DNA from: Streptomyces sp. AC550_RSS872 | Lineage (GTDB): Bacteria; Actinomycetota; Actinomycetes; Streptomycetales; Streptomycetaceae | DNA length: 64,000 nucleotides | NCBI RefSeq assembly: GCF_019049285.1 | Contig: NZ_JAGMUL010000008.1 | Span: 1-64,000, forward strand | Direction of reading: 5' to 3' | In this document: positions 8,476 through 16,038 of the stretch, one piece after another | Layout: each line of letters begins with the position of its first letter | Numbering within the stretch: position 1 is the first letter of the stretch | Program-made: the position numbers and the translations under genes | Notes under the pieces: model-generated | The model's database searches: none | What the model was told of the DNA's origin: nothing | The model's input: the letters and a program-made list of their open reading frames with translations, nothing else

Positions 8476-9038
8476 CCGCTCCGCTCAGGGCGCGGGCCTG
8501 GGCGGGCGTCCGCTTCGGCGGCGGGAACGGCCGGCGCGGTGGCGCCGCTTGCCCGGGCCGGCCTACGTGACCGCCCTGCTGTAGTGACCGGGGCCGGCGC
8601 GGGTCTCCTGCTCGTGCTCCCTGCTCCTGCTTCTGCTTCTGCTTCTGCTTCTGCTTCTGCTGCGATGACGGCCGGAAGCCTGAGCGCGCGGTCGTACCCT
8701 GTGGTGCCCATACGCCGGTCCAGCCGCCCAATGCGGTGGTCCAGGCGGGCCGGGCCGTCGACCGAGAACGCGGGAAGCCGACGCGGACGCCCGTCGTGAC
8801 TACGGGCCGCAAGCCCGCGGTTGCCCGGAGCGGGTGCCCTGGTCCGCTTCGACCGTGGTGGTCGCGCATCGGACCCGACGCACCCGTCCTGCGCGGCCGG
8901 GCAGGGCGGCCCAGCGGGGCGGCCGTACACGCCGGTCCTCCCGGTGGGCGGCCTCCCTCGCCGGTAAAGCCGCACGGCAGGACCACGCACCCCGGCGACG
9001 CGCCCGCCGACGTACGGCCCCGCATCCCTCCCGTTGCC
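8476..9038. other. 563-nt gap with no supportable gene
   Basis: Open frames exist on both strands, but none has a ribosome site, a recognisable domain or consistent codon-position bias. The only clear structure is a hexanucleotide microsatellite, TTCTGC x5 preceded by one TCCTGC (8625-8660). The rest may be degenerate coding sequence. Confidence 0.5.
8625..8660. repeat. Hexanucleotide microsatellite (TTCTGC)n
   Basis: Five perfect TTCTGC units at 8631-8660 preceded by one variant unit, TCCTGC, at 8625-8630. Confidence 0.95.
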
Positions 9039-9275
9039 CTACCCGGCCTTGCGCGCCACCGCGGCGGACCCCCGCACCTCCAGCCCATCGAGCAGGTCGG
9101 CCGTGGCGGCCGCGATCACGTCGACGGCGCGGTCGAAGACCTCCCGGTTGTGTGCGGCCGGGGCGCGGAAGCCGGAGACCTTGCGGACGTACTGGAGGGC
9201 GGCGGCTCGGATCTCTTCCTCTGTCGCCTCTTCGGGCAGTACGGGCGGACGAAGTGTCTTGATACTGCGGCACAT
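9039..9275 (-). CDS. DUF2277 family protein
   Basis: A 78-residue protein starting MCRSIKTLRPP, with EATEEEIRAAALQYVRKVSGFRAP in the middle. This is the pattern of the small DUF2277 family: CR(S/N)IKxL at the start and AxQ(F/Y)VRK(V/I)SG(F/Y)xxP later. GGGAG lies about 8 nt before ATG 9275. The function is unknown; the conserved N-terminal Cys-Arg and lone domain are all that can be seen. It is divergent from the panE-like gene, 91 nt away. Confidence 0.85.
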   Translation of the reverse strand: MCRSIKTLRPPVLPEEATEEEIRAAALQYVRKVSGFRAPAAHNREVFDRAVDVIAAATADLLDGLEVRGSAAVARKAG

Positions 9276-9366
9276 GGTGAACAGTCTCCCTCGGGGAGGG
9301 CCTCGTCTGCCATGATCACGCCGAGGCGGCCACCGCAGACGGGGCCGACCGACGAGAGGAATCGCA

Positions 9367-10305
9367 ATGACGGCGCAACGCATGACGGCGCGAGAGACCA
9401 CCGCGAACGACCGGCTCACCGTGGCGGTGCTGGGCCCGGGCGGCATCGGCGGCCTGCTCGCCGCGCTGCTGTCCAGGTCCGGCCACCGCGTCGTGTGCCT
9501 GGGCGGTGACGAGACGGCCGAGGCCCTGCGGACGAACGGAATCCAGGTCCGCAGCGCCCACTTCGGGGACTTCACCGCCCAGGTCGAGGCGGACACCGAG
9601 CTCCGTGAACCGGTCGACGCCTGCCTGATCGCGGTGAAGGCCACCGCCCTGGACGCGGCCCTGACCCGTGTCCCGCCCACCGCACTCGGCGACGACGCCC
9701 TGATCGTCCCGTTCCTGAACGGCGTGGAACACCCGGCGGCCCTCCGCACCCGCTACCGCCCGGACCGTGTCGCCCCCGCCGTCATCCGCGCCGAGTCGAC
9801 CCGGGTCGCCCCGGGGCATATCGAACACGCCAGCCCCTTCGCCGAGATCGACCTCACCGGCGACACGGTCCCCCGCGACCGCCTCGACGCCCTGGCGCAA
9901 GCCCTCGACACGGCCGGCCCCACCACCCGCGTCCTCCCCGACGAGACGGCGGCTCTCTGGGCGAAGATGTCCTTCCTGGCCCCCTTCGCCCTGCTGACCA
10001 CCCGCCATGCCCTCCCCCTCGGCGACGTACGCACCCACCACCGCGAGCAGTTGACGTCCCTGGTCGAGGAGACGGCCGCCGTCAGCCGCGCCTGCGGCGG
10101 CCCCGCGGACCCGGCCCAGGCCCTCGCCCGCTACGACGCCTTCCCCCCGGGCACGAAGTCGTCGATGCAGCGCGACGCCGAGGCAGGCCGACCCCTCGAA
10201 CTGGACGCCATCGGCGGCGCGTTGCTGCGCGCGGCGGAGCACCATGGGATTCCCACGCCCGTGACGACCGGCCTGGTGCGTGAGTTGAGGGAAGCCGGCC
10301 ACTAG
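9367..10305 (+). CDS. Ketopantoate reductase (ApbA/PanE) family protein
   Basis: 312 residues. The N-terminal NADPH-binding motif VAVLGPGGIGGLLAALL is followed by VKATALDAAL, the FLNGVEH catalytic segment and a C-terminal helical domain with LWAKMSFLAPFALLT, KSSMQRDAEAGRPLELDAIGG and H-x-x-x-TP. These are the ordered features of 2-dehydropantoate 2-reductases (K-x-N/S in substrate binding). It reduces a 2-ketoacid with NADPH; true PanE would feed pantothenate synthesis, but paralogues with other substrates are common. ATG 9367 has GAGAGGA 6 nt upstream. Confidence 0.82.
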   Translation: MTAQRMTARETTANDRLTVAVLGPGGIGGLLAALLSRSGHRVVCLGGDETAEALRTNGIQVRSAHFGDFTAQVEADTELREPVDACLIAVKATALDAALTRVPPTALGDDALIVPFLNGVEHPAALRTRYRPDRVAPAVIRAESTRVAPGHIEHASPFAEIDLTGDTVPRDRLDALAQALDTAGPTTRVLPDETAALWAKMSFLAPFALLTTRHALPLGDVRTHHREQLTSLVEETAAVSRACGGPADPAQALARYDAFPPGTKSSMQRDAEAGRPLELDAIGGALLRAAEHHGIPTPVTTGLVRELREAGH

Positions 10306-10420
10306 GCCCTGTCGTCGGCTGGGCTCGGGTGAGCCTCCCGTTCACCCGCCCACACACCCGTTCGCATGAACCACCCCAACAAGCTCGCCACCCAAAATCG
10401 AACAGGCGTAGCATTGGCTC

Positions 10421-10765
10421 GTGGCTACGCCCTATGACTTTCCGAGTGACCTGCTCGCCGGTCAGGAGGAGCTGCATCAGGTCCGGGCCGAGCTGTCGGC
10501 CCTGCTGAAGCGGCTCCCCTGGTCGGTCGTACCCCTGGACGCCTTCAGCGACGACAACGGCTGGCGCAAGGTCGAGCGCCCCGCCTCCCCCGGCTGGACG
10601 GAGGACGAACAGGCCCAGGTGGAGAAGCTCCGCCGCCGCGAACACGAACTCGCGATCTTCATCAGCGGCCACCGCTACTGGTCGGAACTGGCCGGAGCCG
10701 AACGCGTGGACGCCCGCTCACAGCTGAAGCACGCCCATGGGGCGTCGGCGCCGCGGGAGAGCTGA
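10421..10765 (+). CDS. Small conserved-looking hypothetical protein
   Basis: 114 residues, acidic, predicted all-alpha: LLAGQEELHQVRAELSALLKRLPW, then a Trp-containing turn (DDNGWRKVERPASPGWTEDEQ), then QAQVEKLRRREHELAIFISGHRYW. There is no signal peptide or membrane segment and I do not recognise a family. The start is GTG 10421, only 6 nt after a -10-like TAGCAT (10409-10414), so the mRNA may be leaderless. A bidirectional hairpin terminator separates it from the tRNA gene downstream. Confidence 0.75.
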   Translation: MATPYDFPSDLLAGQEELHQVRAELSALLKRLPWSVVPLDAFSDDNGWRKVERPASPGWTEDEQAQVEKLRRREHELAIFISGHRYWSELAGAERVDARSQLKHAHGASAPRES

Positions 10766-10773
10766 GAACGCGA

Positions 10774-10802
10774 AGGACCCCGGCCGCGAGCGGCGGGGTC
10801 CT
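10774..10802. terminator. Bidirectional terminator between the small gene and tRNA-Val
   Basis: AGGACCCCG (10774-10782) pairs with CGGGGTCCT (10794-10802) around an 11-nt loop. It can serve both the plus-strand gene and the minus-strand tRNA. Confidence 0.75.
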
Positions 10803-10811
10803 CTACCGCGG

Positions 10812-10883
<72 letters not shown>

Positions 10884-11079
10884 GAGAACGAGTCGACAGC
10901 CTACCTTGCCAGGGGCCATGTCCCGCAAACCCGTATCGATGCCGTCCTGGGGTTATCCCCACCTCGGATCCGGGAGCGGCCCGGATCCCCACCGGTCTCC
11001 CGGATCCGTACGGTCGAACCACCATCCGAATCCTGGGCCCTGAAGGGCAGGTCTCAGGGAGTCTCAGGGGGAGATCGTC

Positions 11080-11853
11080 ATGGCCCGTACCGTTGCCGTC
11101 CGCGCTGTCGCCGCCGTCGGAGCCGTCGTGGCGCTCGTCGGGGGGCTTGCCGCGTGTGGGGCCTCTGCCGGGGACGACAAGGAACCCGAGCACCGGTCCT
11201 TCGCGCTGGAGGGGCGGACGCTGACCGTGGACTCCGACGACTCGGCGTTGGAGATCGTCGCCGCCGACGGGAACAAGGCGGGCACGGTCGAGGTGACGCG
11301 GTGGTTCCAGGGGTCGGTCGCGATCGGCTCGGCCCCCAAGGTGACGTGGTCGATGGAGGACGACCGGCTGGTGCTGCGGGAGAAGTGCTCGGGCATGATC
11401 GCGAACTGCTCGACGAAGCACCGCATCAAGGTGCCGCACGGCATCACCGTGAAGGTGCAGGACGGGGACGGGAGTGTGCGGGCACGGGGGTTCCGGGACG
11501 CGTTGAGCGTGCGGACGGGGGACGGGTCGGTGCGGGTCACCGACTCCAGCGGGCCGCTGGATCTGCGGACGGGCGACGGTTCCGTACGGGTCTTGGACGT
11601 GTCCTCGCGCACGGTGAAGGCGCGGACCGGTGACGGCTCGATCCGGCTCGAACTCGGCACCGTGCCGGATCTGGTGGAGACCCGCAGCGGCGACGGCTCG
11701 GTGACGGTCGAGCTGCCCCGGTCGACGTACGACGTGACGACCGAGACCGGCGACGGGGCGGTCGACGTGTCCGTGCCCCGGGACAACACCAGCCCGCACG
11801 AGGTCTCCGCGCGTACCGGCGACGGAAAAGTCACGGTGCGAACCGCGAACTAA
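11080..11853 (+). CDS. DUF4097 beta-helix lipoprotein
   Basis: 257 residues. The N-terminus is a lipoprotein signal with lipobox L-A-A-C at C26. The body has about seven repeats built on T-G-D-G-S-V-R-V, roughly every 20 residues, from residue 128 to the end: the DUF4097 pattern of a putative adhesin-like right-handed beta solenoid. It should be anchored on the outer face of the membrane. Nothing shows a catalytic role. ATG 11080 follows GGGGGAG. It is followed closely by the coiled-coil gene on the same strand. Confidence 0.88.
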   Translation: MARTVAVRAVAAVGAVVALVGGLAACGASAGDDKEPEHRSFALEGRTLTVDSDDSALEIVAADGNKAGTVEVTRWFQGSVAIGSAPKVTWSMEDDRLVLREKCSGMIANCSTKHRIKVPHGITVKVQDGDGSVRARGFRDALSVRTGDGSVRVTDSSGPLDLRTGDGSVRVLDVSSRTVKARTGDGSIRLELGTVPDLVETRSGDGSVTVELPRSTYDVTTETGDGAVDVSVPRDNTSPHEVSARTGDGKVTVRTAN

Positions 11854-11905
11854 CCGGCCCGTGTGTTCGTCCTAAACCGGTGGGAGAATGAACCGGGCAG
11901 GGTGA

Positions 11906-13354
11906 ATGACAGCACGGGAGAGGGATGTGACGGCGACACCTCCGCAGCCGAACTCGCCGTCAGCGCCGGGCGCGCAGGCCGACCCGGAGTGCATGCGGGG
12001 CGCCACCGTCCGCCGTGCCCCGCACGGCACCCGCCGCGCCCTCCGGGACACCCTCGCCCTCGCCGCCCTCCCCCTCCTCGCCGCCCTCGCCCTGCCCGCC
12101 GCGTTCGCCGGCGGCGGCACCCGGCGCTGGTTCGGTGGGCGGGCCGAGAGCCAGCGGGCCGAGGCGCAGGCAGCGAAGGATGCCGCGGCGGCCGCGTTCT
12201 ACGAGCTGGACACCGCCCAGCGCGATCTGCGGATCTCGATCGAGACGATCACGGCCGTCGACGACTCCCCGGCCGCCCGCCGGGCGATCACCGACTTCGA
12301 GGCGCTCGGCCGGCGTATCGACGAGGTCAGCCACCAGTACATCCAGGCCGTCGACGCCCACGACCTCGACCGCGACGACCTCGAGGCCTCGGTCGCCGCC
12401 CGGGCCCGTGGCGAGCTGACCAAGGCCAAGGACGACCTCGACAACGTCAAGCGGGAGCTGGAGCGGTTCACCGACGGGCTGGGGCCGCTGCTCGGCAAGG
12501 CCGAGACCCAGCTGGCCCGCCTCGCCCCGGCCGTCGAGCGTGCCCGGCAGGGCCTGCTGGCCGCCTCGAACGCGCTGGACGCCGTACGGGCATCCGGGCT
12601 GCGGGCGGACGACCTCGCGGCGCGGCTCGCGGCGCTCGCTCCGGAGCTGACCAAGCTGAACCAGGGTGCCGGGCAGCATGGCGTCCCGCAGACCCTGGAG
12701 CGTGCCGAGCGGGTCGCGCGGGAGGCGGGAGCGGTCCGGGCGGAGGCCGAGCGGCTGCCGGAGAGGGCCGCCGAGATCGATCACCGGCTGGTGTCGCTGC
12801 GTACGCGCGCGCAGGCGCTGACCACGCGTGCCGGGCAGGTGGAGCCGGTGCTGAGCGAGCTGCGGCGGCGGTTCACGGTGGCCTGCTGGCAGGACCTTCA
12901 GGGGGTGCCGGACGGGGCCGCGGAGAACGTACGCCAGGCCGAGCTGAAGCTGAAGGAGGCGCAGGCCGCGCGGGACGAGCAGCGCTGGCCGGACGCCACC
13001 GCGCTGCTGTCGACGGTGCGGGCGCTGCTGAACAGCACCGACGAGTCGGTGTCGGCGGCCGGTGACCGGCTGCGGCGGCTGAACGCCGTACAGAAGGATC
13101 CGCAGCAGGAGATCGACCGGACGCGGTTCGCGATCCGGGACGCCCAGCGGCTGGCGATGGCCGGGCGGAACACCCCCGATCCGCGGCACGCGCGCCCGCT
13201 GGACGACTCGGTCGCCCGGCTGGAGCGGGCGACCGGCACGCTGGAGGGGCGTCACCCGGACTACTGGCACTTCCTGACCGAGGCGGAGGCGGTACGGCGG
13301 ACGGTGGCCCGGGTCGTCGCCCAGATCCGCGAGGAGCGCGGGGCCGGGCACTGA
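11906..13354 (+). CDS. Membrane-anchored long coiled-coil protein
   Basis: 482 residues. One hydrophobic segment (LALAALPLLAALALPAAFAG, about residues 50-70) follows a basic N-terminal tail. The rest is Ala/Glu/Arg/Leu-rich heptad sequence (residues about 78-400), e.g. LTKAKDDLDNVKRELERF and RQAELKLKEAQAARDEQRW, so it is predicted to be a long extracytoplasmic coiled coil. No enzyme motif is visible. Start choices are ATG 11906 (AGGGTGA upstream) or GTG 11927 (GGGAG upstream). By topology it could be a structural or scaffold protein of the envelope. Confidence 0.78.
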   Translation: MTARERDVTATPPQPNSPSAPGAQADPECMRGATVRRAPHGTRRALRDTLALAALPLLAALALPAAFAGGGTRRWFGGRAESQRAEAQAAKDAAAAAFYELDTAQRDLRISIETITAVDDSPAARRAITDFEALGRRIDEVSHQYIQAVDAHDLDRDDLEASVAARARGELTKAKDDLDNVKRELERFTDGLGPLLGKAETQLARLAPAVERARQGLLAASNALDAVRASGLRADDLAARLAALAPELTKLNQGAGQHGVPQTLERAERVAREAGAVRAEAERLPERAAEIDHRLVSLRTRAQALTTRAGQVEPVLSELRRRFTVACWQDLQGVPDGAAENVRQAELKLKEAQAARDEQRWPDATALLSTVRALLNSTDESVSAAGDRLRRLNAVQKDPQQEIDRTRFAIRDAQRLAMAGRNTPDPRHARPLDDSVARLERATGTLEGRHPDYWHFLTEAEAVRRTVARVVAQIREERGAGH

Positions 13355-13388
13355 GCCGTGCGGCCGTACCGCCTCCGTCCCGGGATGG

Positions 13389-14564
13389 TCAGGTGCGGTA
13401 GGCGTAGTAGGCGGCGTTCGGGTCCGACGCGATGACGCTCGCCAGCGAACGCCGGTAGGTGTTCGTGGAGTGGTACGTCAGATACGGCATGCCCTGCGGG
13501 CTGCGGTAGGTGACGATCATCGTGTGGTCCTTGGAGCCGTTCTTGTCGAAGTCCATCTGGAGCACGTCGCCGAGGTCCATCTGGTAGACGTTGGCGAGGC
13601 CGGTCGTCCGCTTGGAGTTCTGGGCGAACCAGGACCATTCGTTGACGCCGACGAACGAGTGCGACTGGATCTCGGCGTTGCCGAACCACTTCGTGTAGTC
13701 GTAGACGTAGCCGGGCGCGTGCTTCCAGCCGCCGGCCTTCAGGGCCTGGCTGACGAAGTTGGTGCAGTCGCCGCCCGCGCCCTCGCCGTTGAAGTCGGGG
13801 TAGTCCTTGTTGTAGTTCCTCCAGTACCTCTCCGCGTACGACGCCATGCCCTTGTAGTCCAGGGCCGTACCGGTGAGGGTCTTGGGCCTGGCCGGGGCGG
13901 GGTAGGTGGTCGCGGCGCGCGGGGCGGACGGCATGGTGTCGTCCACGGTGGGTGCCTTCGGCGCCTTCACGGACGGCTTGGCGGGGGTGTTCACCGCGAT
14001 GCCCCGGCCGGTGTCGCGGATGCCGGTCAGCTGCCAGTCGCCGTGGCGGTCGGCGGTGAAGGTGAGCTCGTGGCGGGCCTGGAAGCCGGTGGTCGTCGGC
14101 TCGTCGCCGCGGACCTCGGCGTAGGTCAGGGTCGTGGTCTCGGTGACGGTGGCCCGGGCCGTACGGCCCGTCACGCGGGTGGCGTCCAGGGTGACGGCGG
14201 TGTCGGCCTCGCGGTACCTCTCGCCGAGCCGCGCGAGCAGGTCCTTGCGCCGGTCCAGCGCGGACAGGGCGGTGTCCTCGCCGCGGGCCACCCGGGAGGA
14301 CAGGCGGACGTCACCGGAGAAGCCGTCGGTCAGCGGCTTCCGGCTCCGCTCGCCGTCGACCAGGGCCTGGGTGCGGTCGGTGAAGACCGCGTCCGCCAGC
14401 CGCTGGAAGGTGGCCCTGGTCGTGGCGTCCACCGTCGGGTCGTCGGCGACCGCGGCGCCGGCGCTGAAGGTGGGCAGCAGTGCCGCCGAGGCGGCGATCG
14501 AGACGACGGAGGCCGCGACTACGGTGGCGCGGCGGCGCGTACGGCTCGGTGTTCTTGATCTCAC
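13389..14564 (-). CDS. Secreted amidase_6-domain protein
   Basis: 391 residues. A signal peptide with an Arg-rich head and hydrophobic core ends near AGAAVA. After an N-terminal domain and a Pro-rich linker (about residues 190-240), the C-terminal 150 residues match the Amidase_6 domain: YAERYWRNYNKDYPDFNGEG, G-G-DCTNFVSQALKAGGW (catalytic Cys) and KDHTMIVTY (catalytic His). Such domains are papain-like cysteine amidases. GTG 14564 follows GAGGAGAAT. It is the last gene of a minus-strand series with the deacetylase and PBP, fitting a role in the cell wall. Confidence 0.87.
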   Translation of the reverse strand: MRSRTPSRTRRRATVVAASVVSIAASAALLPTFSAGAAVADDPTVDATTRATFQRLADAVFTDRTQALVDGERSRKPLTDGFSGDVRLSSRVARGEDTALSALDRRKDLLARLGERYREADTAVTLDATRVTGRTARATVTETTTLTYAEVRGDEPTTTGFQARHELTFTADRHGDWQLTGIRDTGRGIAVNTPAKPSVKAPKAPTVDDTMPSAPRAATTYPAPARPKTLTGTALDYKGMASYAERYWRNYNKDYPDFNGEGAGGDCTNFVSQALKAGGWKHAPGYVYDYTKWFGNAEIQSHSFVGVNEWSWFAQNSKRTTGLANVYQMDLGDVLQMDFDKNGSKDHTMIVTYRSPQGMPYLTYHSTNTYRRSLASVIASDPNAAYYAYRT

Positions 14565-14671
14565 GGGGATTCTCCTCGCCCGGGGTGGTCGAACCCGGGC
14601 AAGGAATCTTTACATCATCTCCTCAACTTCCCCACACCCGGGGGTGGTTGAACACGCGAGCTCTCGTCCGG

Positions 14672-15985
14672 CTACTTCACCACCGTCGACCAGTCCGGCG
14701 ACTGCGCCGGATCCAGACCGCGCAGCCGCCGCAGGGTCTCCGGTTCCTGTACGTCCATCCAGTCGGCGAGCTCCCTGAAGGACACGCACTTGACGTCCTT
14801 CCTGGTGCAGACGTTCTTGATGACCTCGTCGACGGCCTTCATGTAGATGCCGCCGTTCCACTCCTCGAAGTGGTTGCCGATGAACAGCGGGGCCCGGCTG
14901 CCGTAGTAGACCCGGTTGAAGCCGGCCATGTAGGTGTCGAGCGTCTCCTGCATCCACTCGGCGTGCCGGGCGGGGTCGCCGTCGGTCTCGCCGTCGGACT
15001 GGTTGTAGAGGAAGTTGAAGTCCATGGACAGGCCCTGGAAGTCGCCGCCCTCGTACGGGAGCATCTGGAGCGGGAAGTCCCAGATGCCGTTCTTCTTCGT
15101 GGGCCATATCTGGAAGTCGCCGGTGGAACTGGCGTCGTAGCGCCAGCCGTAGCTCTTGACGGCCTTCAGCAAGTTCCCCTGGCCTTCCAGACAGGGGGCG
15201 CGGCCGCCGGTGACCTCCTTGCGGAAGTCGAAGGGCAGCGGGGCGAGGTCGGTGTAGCCGGTGTTGGTCTTCCACTTCTCCCCGAAGGCGTAGAACTGGT
15301 CGATCTCGCTCTTCCACTCGTCGACGCTCCAGTAGCGGCCGCCGCGGGTGCCGCAGAAGTGGCCGTTGAAGTGCGAGCCGATCTCGTGTCCCTCCTTCCA
15401 CGCCTTGCCGAGCTGTTCCAGCGTGGTGCGGATGTGCTCGTCGGTGGGGTAGCTGATGGCCGCTGCCCCCTTGTCGTGCCGCGGCGGGGCGTAGAGCTTC
15501 GCCTTGTCCTTGGGCAGCAGGTAGATGCCGGTGAGGAAGAACGTCATGTGGGCCTCGTACTTCTCGGCCAGTTCCCGGTAGTGCGCGAAGAGCTGGTCGT
15601 CGCCCGCCAGGGCGCCGTCCCAGGAGAAGACGACGAACTGGGGCGGCTTCTCACCCGGTTTGAGCCGCTTCGGCCTCAACGTTCCATTCTGCGGCCCGGT
15701 GTACGAGGTCGAGCCGTCGCCGAGCACCTTCGTCCTCCCGTCCCACTCGGGCTCCTCGGGGGGCCTGGAGGGCGGTTCCTCCGTGGCCGAGCCGCCCCGG
15801 TCGCCGGCGGACGCGATCGGTGTGGTGCTGTCCGGGCCGGTCAGGCTCGTGTAGGCCACGGGGAGCACCAGGGCGAAGAGGAGGACAGCCACCGCCATCG
15901 CTCCCATACGGACGGAATGCTCGGACACACGGGCCCGGCGGCGGCTTGCATGGGCTCGGCGGCGGTGGCCGGATTTCGACGACAT
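14672..15985 (-). CDS. Secreted NodB-like polysaccharide deacetylase homologue
   Basis: 437 residues. A basic N-terminus precedes one signal-anchor helix (MAVAVLLFALVLPVAYTSL) and a Pro/Glu-rich linker. The NodB fold is suggested by FVVFSWDGAL, MTFFLTGIYLL and the metal motif GHEIGSHFNGHFCG (H-x-x-x-H), then W-R-YDASS and a C-terminal IGNHFEEWNGG. The first motif normally reads TFDDG; here the catalytic-base Asp position is Trp while the metal Asp is kept, so activity may be altered. It lies 53 nt downstream of the PBP gene on the same strand, so it may trim a glycan as wall is made. Confidence 0.8.
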   Translation of the reverse strand: MSSKSGHRRRAHASRRRARVSEHSVRMGAMAVAVLLFALVLPVAYTSLTGPDSTTPIASAGDRGGSATEEPPSRPPEEPEWDGRTKVLGDGSTSYTGPQNGTLRPKRLKPGEKPPQFVVFSWDGALAGDDQLFAHYRELAEKYEAHMTFFLTGIYLLPKDKAKLYAPPRHDKGAAAISYPTDEHIRTTLEQLGKAWKEGHEIGSHFNGHFCGTRGGRYWSVDEWKSEIDQFYAFGEKWKTNTGYTDLAPLPFDFRKEVTGGRAPCLEGQGNLLKAVKSYGWRYDASSTGDFQIWPTKKNGIWDFPLQMLPYEGGDFQGLSMDFNFLYNQSDGETDGDPARHAEWMQETLDTYMAGFNRVYYGSRAPLFIGNHFEEWNGGIYMKAVDEVIKNVCTRKDVKCVSFRELADWMDVQEPETLRRLRGLDPAQSPDWSTVVK

Positions 15986-16038
15986 GGGCGGGCCGTTCTG
16001 CGAGGGGGGTGGGGGGCGTGCGGTGGCGGGTCGCCGGG

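Noticed and set aside
8539..8799. 86-residue plus-strand open frame containing ASASASASASA
   Set aside because: It is produced by the TTCTGC microsatellite; no ribosome site or domain.
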